Of a stretch of 64,000 nucleotides of DNA, positions 43,101 to 51,675 are shown piece after piece. Under the pieces are notes generated by a model that saw only the letters and a program-made list of their open reading frames with translations, was not told the DNA's origin and did no database searches. This DNA comes from Caldilineae bacterium (GTDB lineage: Bacteria; Chloroflexota; Anaerolineae; JAAEKA01), in NCBI GenBank assembly GCA_020634555.1, contig JACKBK010000008.1, forward strand, positions 1-64,000, in the 5' to 3' direction. The position numbers and the translations under genes are program-made. Within the stretch, counting starts at the first letter, position 1. The number at the start of each line of letters is the position of its first letter.

Positions 43101-43165
43101 CTGGGACCGGGCGCGGTGGGCCGCATGCCTGCCGGCTCCCCGCCGGTTGTCCGGCCCGGTCCCAG
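43101..43165 (+). terminator. Attenuator-like hairpin after the second binding-protein gene
   Basis: CTGGGACCGGGC (43101-43112) pairs perfectly with GCCCGGTCCCAG (43154-43165). The loop contains further GC-rich pairing (GCCGG/CCGGC). It lies between the binding-protein and permease genes, the same place as the 24459-24498 hairpin in the other importer. Confidence 0.65.
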
Positions 43166-43287
43166 CTAACCCAATCGGTTTCTCTGTACTCGGTTGCACA
43201 GGGCCGCAGCGCGCTCGCTTTATACTGCCGCGACCCTTGTTGCTCCGACACCGTGATTGACCGCTTTTCCGGTTCAAGGAGCATGTC

Positions 43288-44253
43288 ATGACTGCATCAA
43301 CCGAAAGCATTCCGGCGGCCAAGAGCAAGGGGACGATTGCCCAACAGGAACAGCGCCTGGCATACAAGTTGCTGGCGATTCCTATCATCATCCTGATTGC
43401 TCTGATCCTCTTTCCATTCCTCTGGAACATCGTGCTGAGTTTTCAGTCGTTAAGGTTGATCGACCTGACGAATCTCTCTATCAGTGATTTGGGCTTTACA
43501 CTGGACAACTATGCACGGGTTCTCGGCGCGCGCGGCTTTGGCGAGTTGCTTCGCACCACGGTGGTCTACGCCGTGTTCGGCACCATCCTGCCCATCGTTA
43601 TGGGGCTGGTGGCAGCGTTGCTGGCCCGCGATGCCTTCCCCGGCCGACAACTGTTCCGAGGGGTGATGCTATTCCCCTATATCGCACCTATCGTCGCTGT
43701 GACGCTGGTCTGGAAGACCATGCTCAACGCCCAGTACGGCATCGTCAACGTCTGGCTGCAGAACATCTTTGGTATGCAGCCAATCTCGTTTTTGAGCACG
43801 CGATCGATGCCAGTCTCCATCCTGGGGTTGGAGATTCAGCTACCGGTGGCGCTGACGATGGTCATCCTTTTCCAGGGGTGGCGCTACTTCCCGTTCGCGT
43901 TCCTGTTCTATCTGGCCCGCCTGCAGGCGCTGCCGGAGGACCTGTACGAGGCCGGCAAGATCGATGGCGCGACGCTGACCCAGCGTTTCTTCAAGATCAC
44001 CCTGCCGCAGCTTGGCGCGGTGACGGCAGCGCTGTTCCTCCTGCGTTTTATCTGGACCTTCAACAAGTTCGATGACATCTTCCTGCTGACTGGAGGTGCA
44101 GCGGGGACTAACATCATCACCGTCCAGATCTATAACTACCTCTTCGGCCTTTCGAACGTGGGCGCCGCATCAGCTCTTTCCATGGTGCTGGCGGCTATTC
44201 TGGCCGTTCTCCTGTTTATCTACTTCCGTTGGTTCTACATCGAGGAGGAATGA
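43288..44253 (+). CDS. Sugar ABC transporter permease (MalF/UgpA type)
   Basis: This 321-residue inner-membrane protein has about six helices. The cytoplasmic EAA motif that docks on the ATPase is visible as YEAGKIDGATLTQRFFKITL. A cytoplasmic N-terminal stretch with Lys/Glu precedes the first helix (LLAIPIIILIALILFPFLW). AAGGAG lies before the ATG. The partner permease starts 3 bases after its stop. The pair forms the channel for the sugar bound by the 41606 protein. Confidence 0.93.
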   Translation: MTASTESIPAAKSKGTIAQQEQRLAYKLLAIPIIILIALILFPFLWNIVLSFQSLRLIDLTNLSISDLGFTLDNYARVLGARGFGELLRTTVVYAVFGTILPIVMGLVAALLARDAFPGRQLFRGVMLFPYIAPIVAVTLVWKTMLNAQYGIVNVWLQNIFGMQPISFLSTRSMPVSILGLEIQLPVALTMVILFQGWRYFPFAFLFYLARLQALPEDLYEAGKIDGATLTQRFFKITLPQLGAVTAALFLLRFIWTFNKFDDIFLLTGGAAGTNIITVQIYNYLFGLSNVGAASALSMVLAAILAVLLFIYFRWFYIEEE

Positions 44254-44256
44254 GCC

Positions 44257-45138
44257 ATGTCACGTGAATCCTGGGAAGAGCTTATCTTTGGCCGAATCCT
44301 TCGCTGGATCGGGATCGTGTTTTTCTTCGTGATCTGCGCGTTCCCGCTGTACTACATGATCATGTTGTCGTTCACCGACATCCAGGTCCTGTTGACCAAT
44401 CCATCCCGCCTGTTGCCTGATCTTGGCAGCATCTGGCCGCCGAAATCCTACATCGATGTGCTGGCGCCCATCGACAAGGGCGGACAGGGCTTCATGGTCT
44501 TCATCAGAAACAGCTTCATGGTCGCAGTGGTCACGACGGCGATCACCATGGTGGTCTGCATCATGGCAGCCTACGCAGCGACCCGCCTCAAGTTCCGGGG
44601 CAAGGGCGCTGTCAACTGGGGCCTGATCCTGGTTTACATGGTTCCGGCGATTGTGCTGGCCATTCCGCTGTTCGTCATCTACAGCCAGACGGGCTTGCGT
44701 TCGACGGTCCCCAAGCGGTTGGTGGCGCTGACCATCGTCTACCTGACGGCAACCTTGCCGGTAGCCATCTACATGCTGCGCGGCTACTTCGCCACCATCC
44801 CGGTTGACATGGAGGAGGCAGCCATGATCGACGGCTGTTCGCGTCTTCAGACTGTCTGGAAGATCGTGATCCCGCTCTCGGTCCCGGCCATCGCCGCGGC
44901 TGCGCTGTACGTCTTCATGATCGCCTGGAACGAGTACCTCTACGCGCTGCTCTTCCTGCTGGACAATCCCAACTCGTGGACGCTTTCTCTGGGCGTCAAC
45001 CAGTTGGACAGCCAGGAAGTGCCCAGGACGATGTTGATGGCCGGATCGGTGATCATCACCTTGCCGGTAGTCGTTCTGTTCATCGCCTTCGAGCGCTATC
45101 TGGTCGGCGGCTTGACCGCTGGCGGCGTGAAGGGATAG
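44257..45138 (+). CDS. Sugar ABC transporter permease (MalG/UgpE type)
   Basis: This 293-residue membrane protein has six predicted helices and the EAA loop MEEAAMIDGCSRLQTVWKIV. A first helix (FFVICAFPLYYMIMLSF) and the C-terminal VALFIAFERYLVGGLTAG-like ending are typical for MalG-type proteins. It partners the preceding MalF-type protein, 3 bases upstream. The glycosyltransferase gene follows 6 bases later, so all are in one transcript. Confidence 0.93.
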   Translation: MSRESWEELIFGRILRWIGIVFFFVICAFPLYYMIMLSFTDIQVLLTNPSRLLPDLGSIWPPKSYIDVLAPIDKGGQGFMVFIRNSFMVAVVTTAITMVVCIMAAYAATRLKFRGKGAVNWGLILVYMVPAIVLAIPLFVIYSQTGLRSTVPKRLVALTIVYLTATLPVAIYMLRGYFATIPVDMEEAAMIDGCSRLQTVWKIVIPLSVPAIAAAALYVFMIAWNEYLYALLFLLDNPNSWTLSLGVNQLDSQEVPRTMLMAGSVIITLPVVVLFIAFERYLVGGLTAGGVKG

Positions 45139-45144
45139 CACGGC

Positions 45145-46446
45145 GTGAGAATAGGCTTCCTGTCTACGCGGTTGGCCGGCACCGACGGCGTCTCGTTGGA
45201 AACGGCCAAGCTGGCGGTAATCTGCCGCCGGCTTGGCCACGAAGTCTTCTACTGTGCGGGCGAACTGGACGGCGACGGGCCGCCCGGCCTGCTGCTTCCA
45301 GAGATGCACTTCGCACATCCAGAGGCGCTCTGGATCCACGATCATAGCTTCGGCGTGGTCGACGCTCCGCCCGAACTGGCGACGCGAATCGCGGCCATGG
45401 CCGGCTCGCTGCATCAGGCTATCGGCCAGTTCGTCGAACAGTTCGAGATCGATGTGCTGGTGCCTGAGAACGCGCTCACTATACCGATGCACGTGCCGTT
45501 GGGTGTGGCGCTGGCCGACTTCATTGCCGAGACCGGCATCCCCGTCCTCAACCACAACCACGACTTCTACTGGGAGCGCGAGCGGTTCAAGGTCAACTGC
45601 ATCGGCGACATCCTGCGCCAGGCGTTTCCACCCAACTTGCCGTCGGTGCAGCACCTGGTGATCAACTCGCTGGCCCAGGATGCGCTGCGCGCGCGGTTGG
45701 GCATCGAGGCCACGCTGCTGCCCAACATCTTCGACTTTGCCAGTGCTGCGCCTGCCATGACGCCGTTCAACCGCGACCTGCGCGCTGCGCTTGGGTTGAC
45801 CGACCAGCACCTGCTCATCCTCCAGCCAACGCGCGTTGTCCCCCGCAAGGGGATTGAGCTTGCTATCGAGCTGGTGCGGCGCTTGCGGGAGCCGGTGATC
45901 CGGGCTCGCTTGCAGGACAAGGAGGCGGTGCTGGTGCTCACCCACCGCGCCGGCGACGAAGGCCTCGGTTATCTGCACGAACTTCAGGAGCAGGCGCATG
46001 GCGCAGGTGTGCCATTTCTCTACGACGCGGATCTGTTTGCACCCACCGCAGGGATGATCGACGGACAAAAGGTGTACTCGCTGTGGGACGCCTACGTGCA
46101 TGCCGACTTCGTGACCTATCCCAGCCTGGTGGAGGGGTTTGGCAACGCCTTGATCGAGACTTTGTACTTCCGCCTGCCAGCCTTGGTCAACCGCTATGAT
46201 GTCTACAAAGCCGACATCAGCCCGAAGGGCTTCGACCTGGTGGAGATCGATGCGAGCGGCGATGCCGAGAACCTCTCGGCCATCGACGACGCGACCGTGG
46301 ACGCCACCGTGCAGGTCATCATGGATCCGGTCCGGCGCAGGCAGGCGGTGGAGCATAACTACGCGGTCGCACGCCAGCACTACTCGTACGAAGCTGTGAC
46401 CCCGACCATGGAAGCGCTGCTCGAGCGGGCGGCGCAAACGAGTTGA
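45145..46446 (+). CDS. GT4-family glycosyltransferase
   Basis: This 433-residue protein starts at a GTG 6 bases after the permease stop. It has a GT-B fold: N-terminal MRIGFLSTRLAGTDGVSLET binds the acceptor. The C-terminal half has LILQPTRVVPRKGIELAIEL and the GT4 signature YPSLVEGFGNALIETLYF, with the E-x7-E pair that holds the nucleotide sugar. Acceptor and donor are not evident. Its place between a sugar importer and a GH13_18-type phosphorylase suggests that it makes or remodels a small glucoside, such as glucosylglycerate or a sucrose-like sugar. Confidence 0.88.
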   Translation: MRIGFLSTRLAGTDGVSLETAKLAVICRRLGHEVFYCAGELDGDGPPGLLLPEMHFAHPEALWIHDHSFGVVDAPPELATRIAAMAGSLHQAIGQFVEQFEIDVLVPENALTIPMHVPLGVALADFIAETGIPVLNHNHDFYWERERFKVNCIGDILRQAFPPNLPSVQHLVINSLAQDALRARLGIEATLLPNIFDFASAAPAMTPFNRDLRAALGLTDQHLLILQPTRVVPRKGIELAIELVRRLREPVIRARLQDKEAVLVLTHRAGDEGLGYLHELQEQAHGAGVPFLYDADLFAPTAGMIDGQKVYSLWDAYVHADFVTYPSLVEGFGNALIETLYFRLPALVNRYDVYKADISPKGFDLVEIDASGDAENLSAIDDATVDATVQVIMDPVRRRQAVEHNYAVARQHYSYEAVTPTMEALLERAAQTS

Positions 46447-46514
46447 CCCAATCAACACCAGTGTTCCGGCATCCTTTAATTGAGGAGTAGGCATCTAGCT
46501 TCGAAAATAGAGCT

Positions 46515-46590
46515 TCGCTCGGGCCGGTCTCCGACCGAGTCCCGCTCATTTTCATTGATCGGAGTGCCGGGTCCGCCCGGCCGGGCGGCT
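46515..46590. repeat. GC-rich hairpins before the phosphorylase gene
   Basis: This gap holds CGGGCCGGTCTCCGACCGAGTCCCG, split here as CGGGCCGGTCTCC and GACCGAGTCCCG, plus CCGCCCGGCCGGGCGG at about 46574-46589. The GGTCTCCGACC core is the same motif as in the 17.5 and 20.7 kb repeats. It may attenuate expression before the gene at 46609. Confidence 0.5.
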
Positions 46591-46608
46591 GAAAGGAGTA
46601 CATCTGTT

Positions 46609-48378
46609 ATGTCGCCGGAGGGACGCATTCAAGACCTGTTGACCTTCATCTACGGAGCCGAGCTGGGGGAACAGACCTGGCAACAGCTAGAGCCGCGCCT
46701 TGCCGAGTTCTCGGCGCAAAACCCTGAGTTGACCGCAGAGGTTCGGACCCGCGGCCAGCTTCTGGATCAGCGGGACGCCATTCTGATCACGTATGGTGAC
46801 CAGTTCAGCGAACCGGTACAGCCTCCGCTCCAGACCCTCAAGACTTTCATGTCTCGTGACCTGGAGAACACCCTGAACGGGGTTCACATCCTTCCCTGCT
46901 TTCCCTACTCCTCCGACGACGGGTTTTCGGTGATCGATTACCTTACGGTGGACCCGGCGCTGGGAACGTGGGAGGACGTGCGCGCGCTCGGCGATGATTT
47001 CAGGTTGATGCTGGATGCGGTGGTCAACCACATCTCCCGACACAGCGCCTGGTTTCAAGGCTTTCTGGATGGCGATCCAAAATACGCTGATTACTTCATC
47101 GTTGTCGATCCTGCGGAGGATCTCTCAGAGGTCGTTCGTCCGCGCGCCCTGCCGCTGCTGACGCCGGTGGCTACCGTCCAGGGCGTGAAACACGTCTGGA
47201 CCACCTTCAGCGATGACCAGATCGACCTCAACTACGACAATCCCGCCGTGTTGCTCGCTATGACCGACGTGTTGCTGGCCTACGTCGCGGCTGGCGCGCA
47301 GTTGATCCGGTTGGATGCCATCGCGTTCATGTGGAAGGTTGTTGGCTCCTCTTGCCTGCACCTGCCGCGTACCCACGCGGTGGTCAAGCTTTGGCGGGCG
47401 GTGTTGGACCAGGTTGCGCCGAACGTGCTGCTGATCACCGAAACCAACGTGCCTCATGCCGACAACATCAGCTACTTCGGCGATCCGCTCCCGGACGGCG
47501 AGGGCACCGACGAGGCGCAGTTGGTCTACAACTTCTCGCTGGCGCCGCTGGTGCTGCACACGTTCAGAACGCAGAACGCGACCGATCTCACCAACTGGGT
47601 GGACGGTTTAGCATCGCCGCCTGGCGGCGCGACATTCTTCAACTTCATCGCCTCCCACGATGGCATCGGTATGCGCCCGGCCGAGAACCTGCTGGAGCCG
47701 GCGGACGTGCAGGCGCTGATCGATCAGGCTGTCGCCCACGGCGGCCAGGTCAGCTACAAAGCCAATCAGGACGGTTCGAAGAGCGTTTATGAACTGAACG
47801 TCACGCTCTACGACTTTCTCAACGATCCGGCGCGCGTCGATCAGCCGCTGGACGTGGCGCGCTTTTCGGCTTCCCAGGCAATCCTGCTATCCCTGGCCGG
47901 CGTTCCGGGCATCTACGTTCACAGCCTCTTCGGTAGCCGCAACTGCCACGCCTGTCTGGATGATACCGGCCGGGCGCGCTCGATCAACCGCGAGAAGTTC
48001 GAGTACGATGACCTGACGCGCGCGCTGAGTGACACTGACGACCACCGGCGTCAGGTGTTCGACAGCATCAAGCAGTTGCTCAGGCTGCGCAGGAACCAGC
48101 CGGCGTTCCATCCCACCGCGCCGCAGCGGGTATTGCGCCTTCACCCCTCGGTGTTTGCATTGCTGCGCACGCCGCACGACGGTGATGCCCCGGTGTTGTG
48201 TCTGGTGAGCGCGTCCGATCATCCGCTGCAAGTCAGCATCGACACCGCCGACTTCAGCATCAGCACGAATGACAACTGGACCGACCTGATTTCTGGGGAA
48301 ACCGTGGCAAGGAGTGGCGGGAAATTGAACGTTTCGTTCAACCCCTACCAAGTTTGTTGGTTAGTGAGCAAAAACTGA
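46609..48378 (+). CDS. GH13_18-type glycoside phosphorylase (sucrose/glucosylglycerate phosphorylase-like)
   Basis: The protein has 589 residues from the ATG at 46609, with AAAGGAGT before it; the open frame upstream is repeat DNA. Motifs of GH13 are clear: LMLDAVVNHISRHSAWF, IRLDAIAFMWK with the nucleophile Asp236, LLITETNVPH with the acid/base Glu278, and FIASHDGIGMRP with Asp351. The SHDGIG-x-RP form and LFGSRNC are typical of subfamily 18, which splits sucrose, glucosylglycerate or related sugars with phosphate to give glucose 1-phosphate. Length fits. The acceptor cannot be told. It probably acts in the cytoplasm on the imported sugar or on the product of the neighbouring glycosyltransferase. 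Confidence 0.9.
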   Translation: MSPEGRIQDLLTFIYGAELGEQTWQQLEPRLAEFSAQNPELTAEVRTRGQLLDQRDAILITYGDQFSEPVQPPLQTLKTFMSRDLENTLNGVHILPCFPYSSDDGFSVIDYLTVDPALGTWEDVRALGDDFRLMLDAVVNHISRHSAWFQGFLDGDPKYADYFIVVDPAEDLSEVVRPRALPLLTPVATVQGVKHVWTTFSDDQIDLNYDNPAVLLAMTDVLLAYVAAGAQLIRLDAIAFMWKVVGSSCLHLPRTHAVVKLWRAVLDQVAPNVLLITETNVPHADNISYFGDPLPDGEGTDEAQLVYNFSLAPLVLHTFRTQNATDLTNWVDGLASPPGGATFFNFIASHDGIGMRPAENLLEPADVQALIDQAVAHGGQVSYKANQDGSKSVYELNVTLYDFLNDPARVDQPLDVARFSASQAILLSLAGVPGIYVHSLFGSRNCHACLDDTGRARSINREKFEYDDLTRALSDTDDHRRQVFDSIKQLLRLRRNQPAFHPTAPQRVLRLHPSVFALLRTPHDGDAPVLCLVSASDHPLQVSIDTADFSISTNDNWTDLISGETVARSGGKLNVSFNPYQVCWLVSKN

Positions 48379-48382
48379 CCGG

Positions 48383-48808
48383 TTAAAGTCTCAGCAATCG
48401 CACGAAACCAGCCTGTCCGAAGTGGTGGTCAGTCGTGAGCGCTTCGGTAACGCCTCGGTGCTGCATCACAACGAAGCTGGCACAATCAACCAGGCTCCAG
48501 TTCTTGTCTGTGCGCTTCTTGAGGAGTAGCCAAGCGTCCTCGTCCAATGATGCATCAACGTGAAGAACATCAACATAAGGGGAAGTTCTTATCCCGTCTA
48601 CAATCGAGATGATTCTCGCCCGAGGCAGTCGCAATGGACTGTGAAGCAGGGCAACAAGTTCGGTGATCACGTAGTTGGTCGTAATCGCTTTCTTGCCCTG
48701 ATCACGGATGCTACGATAATGTCGAGCAGCAGCCTCATGTTGAGGTTGGTTCATGTCGACCAGGCTTGCCCATCCAGAGGTATCAACGAAGACCTCAAGA
48801 CTCGCCAT
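48383..48808 (-). CDS. PIN-domain toxin (VapC-like)
   Basis: This 141-residue PIN-domain protein has the acidic residues of the metal-dependent ribonuclease: Asp9 in VFVDTSGW, Glu50 in NYVITELV, the Asp in WSLVDCASFVVM and the Asp in LTTDHHFGQAGF. The fold and order are typical of VapC. It starts 14 bases inside the upstream antitoxin-like gene, the usual antitoxin-toxin order. VapC toxins cut tRNA or rRNA to stop growth when free of antitoxin. Confidence 0.88.
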   Translation of the reverse strand: MASLEVFVDTSGWASLVDMNQPQHEAAARHYRSIRDQGKKAITTNYVITELVALLHSPLRLPRARIISIVDGIRTSPYVDVLHVDASLDEDAWLLLKKRTDKNWSLVDCASFVVMQHRGVTEALTTDHHFGQAGFVRLLRL

Positions 48809-49064
48809 GATAGGTCTCTTCCGATTCGCGCAACTGCGTCACCAAACCTTGGCCGATATACTCATCGTGCTGATCAGCCCAGTCAGCCACATTGCTGCTG
48901 AAAGCGCCGATGAATTGCTCGAATGGATCATCGATCTGGCTCTCGCTGGCGGTCGCCAGCCACTGCACAGCTACGGCTTCAGGACGTTGCCCCTGCCGAT
49001 TGGCGGTTCTGAGCAGAGTTTCATACACTTGTTCAGGTAGTTCGATGGTCAATACATGCGTCAT
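48795..49064 (-). CDS. Antitoxin-like small protein paired with VapC
   Basis: The protein has 89 residues from the ATG at 49064, which has GAGGTG 7 bases upstream. The N-terminus MTHVLTIELPEQVYETLLRT resembles a ribbon-helix-helix DNA-binding half. The rest is acidic (FEQFIGAFSSNVADWADQHD), suited to bind the toxin. Overlap by 14 bases with the PIN gene supports a toxin-antitoxin pair that represses its own promoter. The antitoxin family is not identified. Confidence 0.75.
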   Translation of the reverse strand: MTHVLTIELPEQVYETLLRTANRQGQRPEAVAVQWLATASESQIDDPFEQFIGAFSSNVADWADQHDEYIGQGLVTQLRESEETYHGES

Positions 49065-49377
49065 GGTTTTCACCTCCAGCCAGGTTGCCACATGGCAACA
49101 GCAGTATAATCGGACCACCCTTTTCAGTCAACAACTTATGCAGGAATCCAGCAACTTCAAATATGACATGGTGCTTAAGACCGGGTTTTGCAGGACCAAA
49201 CCACTTCTGGCGACCCGTCGAATGTTTGACTCTGCGCTGGCGCGCGTTGACAAGCAGGCACGTTACAGCTAGAATGAGCCTGGTGTGTCGCGATCTATCC
49301 CTGTTAGGTGGTCGCGACCCTCAAGAGACTAGAAAAAGATCAAAGCCTGCGATTGGTGGGCTGGAAATGAGATTGAA

Positions 49378-50829
49378 TTGACAAACACACTTGACGCGGC
49401 CGGCGAGCAGCCGGTCGCTTCCTTTGCTGATGTAACACTGGAGCAATTGGCCCAGCCGTTACAGGACGCCGCTGCACGCGCCGGCTGGCCGGCGCTGATG
49501 CCTGTCCAGGCGCGCGCCATCCCCTACCTGCTGGATGGCAAGGACGTGATGGTGCAAGCCCGCACCGGCAGCGGCAAGACCGGCGCGTTCCTGTTGCCCA
49601 TGCTGGAAAAGCTCGATGCCAGGAAAGCTGCCTGTCAGGCGCTGATCCTGGTGCCGACCCGCGAGCTGGCGCGCCAGGTGGGGCGGGAGGCTGAGATTCT
49701 CTGCGAGCCGGCTGGGCTGCGCTCTGTGGTGGTCTATGGCGGCGTAGGCTACGGACCACAGATCGATGCCCTGAAGCAGGGCAGCCATATCGTCGTTGGC
49801 ACGCCGGGCCGCGTGCTGGATCATCTGATCAGGCGCACATTCACCCTTGACGCGCTGCGGATACTTGTCTTCGACGAGGCCGACCGGATGCTGTCCATGG
49901 GGTTTTATCCCGATATGGTGCAGGTGCAGCGCTTTCTGCCGTCACGTCACGTGCATACCAGCATGTTCTCGGCCACGTTCCCATCCTATGTCATGGCGAC
50001 CGCCAACCGATTCATGACGGAGCCGGCGTTCCTGTCGTTGAGCAGCGACCACGTCCACGTCACCGACACCGAGCACGTCTTCTACGTCGTGCCGGGTATG
50101 GACAAGGACCGCTCGCTGGTGCGCTTGATCGAGGTCGAGAACCCCGCATCGGCTATTATCTTTTGCAACACCAAGGTCAGGGTGAGCTATGTCACTGCGG
50201 TTTTGCAGCGTTTCGGTTACGACGCTGACGAGCTGAGCTCCGATCTGTCGCAAAAGGATCGCGAGCGCGTGTTGGGGCGGGTGCGCAAAGGAACACTGCG
50301 CTTTCTTGTAGCGACCGACGTGGCCGCGCGCGGGCTGGATATCCCCGAACTATCGCACGTCATCCAATACGAGCCGCCCGACGATGTGGAGGCCTACATC
50401 CATCGCGCCGGTCGCACCGGCAGGGCTGGCGCGACCGGTGTCGCGATCTCGCTGGTCAATCCGGGCGAACGGTTTGCTCTCAACCGCATCGCCAAACGCT
50501 ACAGCATTGACATGGAGGAGCGAGAGATTCCGTCGGACGAGGATGTGGCCGAGGTGGTGGCGGAGCGGCTGACCGCACTGCTGGAAGCGCGCTTGCGCGA
50601 GCGTGACAAGTTGCAGAGCGAACGCAGCTTGCGATTCGTGCCTCTGGCACGGGAGTTGGCCGAGAACAGGGAGGAGCTGCCGCTGATTGCCATGTTGCTC
50701 GACGACTACTATCAGCAGATGCTGCATGCGCCGGTGCCACAGCCGGGCTTTGAGGAGGCGGACGATAAGCCGCCAAGGGCGAAGTCCCGCCATCGTAAGC
50801 GCAAACGCAGCAGCCGTGGCCGGTTGTAA
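49378..50829 (+). CDS. DEAD-box ATP-dependent RNA helicase
   Basis: This 483-residue helicase is distinct from the one at 7400. The start is a TTG at 49378; no ATG is available before the Q-motif phenylalanine, so TTG is accepted. Motifs are ARTGSGKT, PTRELA, TPGR, DEAD (VFDEADRMLSM), SAT (FSATFPS), and HRAGRTGRAG. It ends in a short basic tail (KSRHRKRKRSSRGRL) that likely binds RNA, and lacks the DbpA domain. It is alone in its transcript. Upstream, 49119-49377 is without a gene. Confidence 0.9.
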   Translation: MTNTLDAAGEQPVASFADVTLEQLAQPLQDAAARAGWPALMPVQARAIPYLLDGKDVMVQARTGSGKTGAFLLPMLEKLDARKAACQALILVPTRELARQVGREAEILCEPAGLRSVVVYGGVGYGPQIDALKQGSHIVVGTPGRVLDHLIRRTFTLDALRILVFDEADRMLSMGFYPDMVQVQRFLPSRHVHTSMFSATFPSYVMATANRFMTEPAFLSLSSDHVHVTDTEHVFYVVPGMDKDRSLVRLIEVENPASAIIFCNTKVRVSYVTAVLQRFGYDADELSSDLSQKDRERVLGRVRKGTLRFLVATDVAARGLDIPELSHVIQYEPPDDVEAYIHRAGRTGRAGATGVAISLVNPGERFALNRIAKRYSIDMEEREIPSDEDVAEVVAERLTALLEARLRERDKLQSERSLRFVPLARELAENREELPLIAMLLDDYYQQMLHAPVPQPGFEEADDKPPRAKSRHRKRKRSSRGRL

Positions 50830-50850
50830 CAGGTTTTGGCTTCGTAGCCG

Positions 50851-51675
50851 TTAGCGTCGCGCGACCATCAGGCCGGGCTGGCAGGTCCGGCAGAAGTTGG
50901 TGGCGCGGCGCTCTTTCTTTACCTCGCTGATGGGGGAACCGCAGCGCGGGCAGGGCTGGCCTGGCTTGCCGTGGACGGCCAGGAAATCGCGGACCTCCGC
51001 GTCCAGTGTGTCCGGGATGCGCTCACGCAAGACCTCGATGGCATCAGTCAACACCGTCCGCATCGACGTGTACAACTGAAGCAGCTCGTCCGGGTCCAGT
51101 GTGGGGCGGCGGCGAAACGGGTAGAGCTGCGCGTGCCAACAGATCTCGTCGCCGTAAGCGTTGCCGATGCCGGCGACGAACTGCTGGTTGGCCAGCATCC
51201 CCTTAATTTCCCCCGTATGTCGTCGCGTTCGCTGGGCGAAGACGTCGAAGTCCAGCGCCGGGTCCAGCGCGTCCGGGCCTGAGTCGGCAAACGTCGGCAC
51301 TTCGTTCAGATCGCGCGCCAGGTAAATCTTGCCCATGCTGGCCGTGTCGTTGTAGCGCAGCTCCGTGCCGTCGCTCAACGTCAGCGTCAACGCATCGCGT
51401 TTGCGGTCGCGCGCCAGCGGCTGTCCGTGGCGGATACGCCCCGCCAGCATCGGATTGATGGCGACCGTCACGCCGCTGTCCAGCGCGAGCAGCAGAAACT
51501 TGCCATGCCTGTCCACGGCCCTGATCCGGCGCCCGGCCAGATCGCTGGTTGCTTCGCCGCCGGTCAGATCGCGCACGATGAACGGGTGCAGCACCGCGGC
51601 CGTGGTAATTTCCAGGCCGGTGACGCGGTCCGCCAGTCGCTCGCGGATGACTTCAAGGTCGGGGAGTTCAGGCAT
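50851..51675 (-). CDS. mutM: Formamidopyrimidine-DNA glycosylase (MutM/Fpg)
   Basis: The protein has 274 residues from the ATG at 51675. It starts with MPELPDLEVIRERLADRV; Pro2 and Glu3 are the catalytic N-terminus after Met removal. The zinc finger at the end has CPRCGSPISEV and CRTCQPGL. It excises oxidised purines such as 8-oxoguanine and cuts the strand. The frame is open 23 codons further upstream, but these are repeat DNA. The start overlaps the menCE stop by 8 bases, so it is translated from the menaquinone operon, an unusual place for a repair gene. Confidence 0.92.
   Translation of the reverse strand: MPELPDLEVIRERLADRVTGLEITTAAVLHPFIVRDLTGGEATSDLAGRRIRAVDRHGKFLLLALDSGVTVAINPMLAGRIRHGQPLARDRKRDALTLTLSDGTELRYNDTASMGKIYLARDLNEVPTFADSGPDALDPALDFDVFAQRTRRHTGEIKGMLANQQFVAGIGNAYGDEICWHAQLYPFRRRPTLDPDELLQLYTSMRTVLTDAIEVLRERIPDTLDAEVRDFLAVHGKPGQPCPRCGSPISEVKKERRATNFCRTCQPGLMVARR

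Noticed and set aside
44260..46494. 744-residue minus-strand frame opposite permease and glycosyltransferase
   Set aside because: It spans two clear plus-strand genes and is His/Gln/Arg-rich, so it is a shadow.
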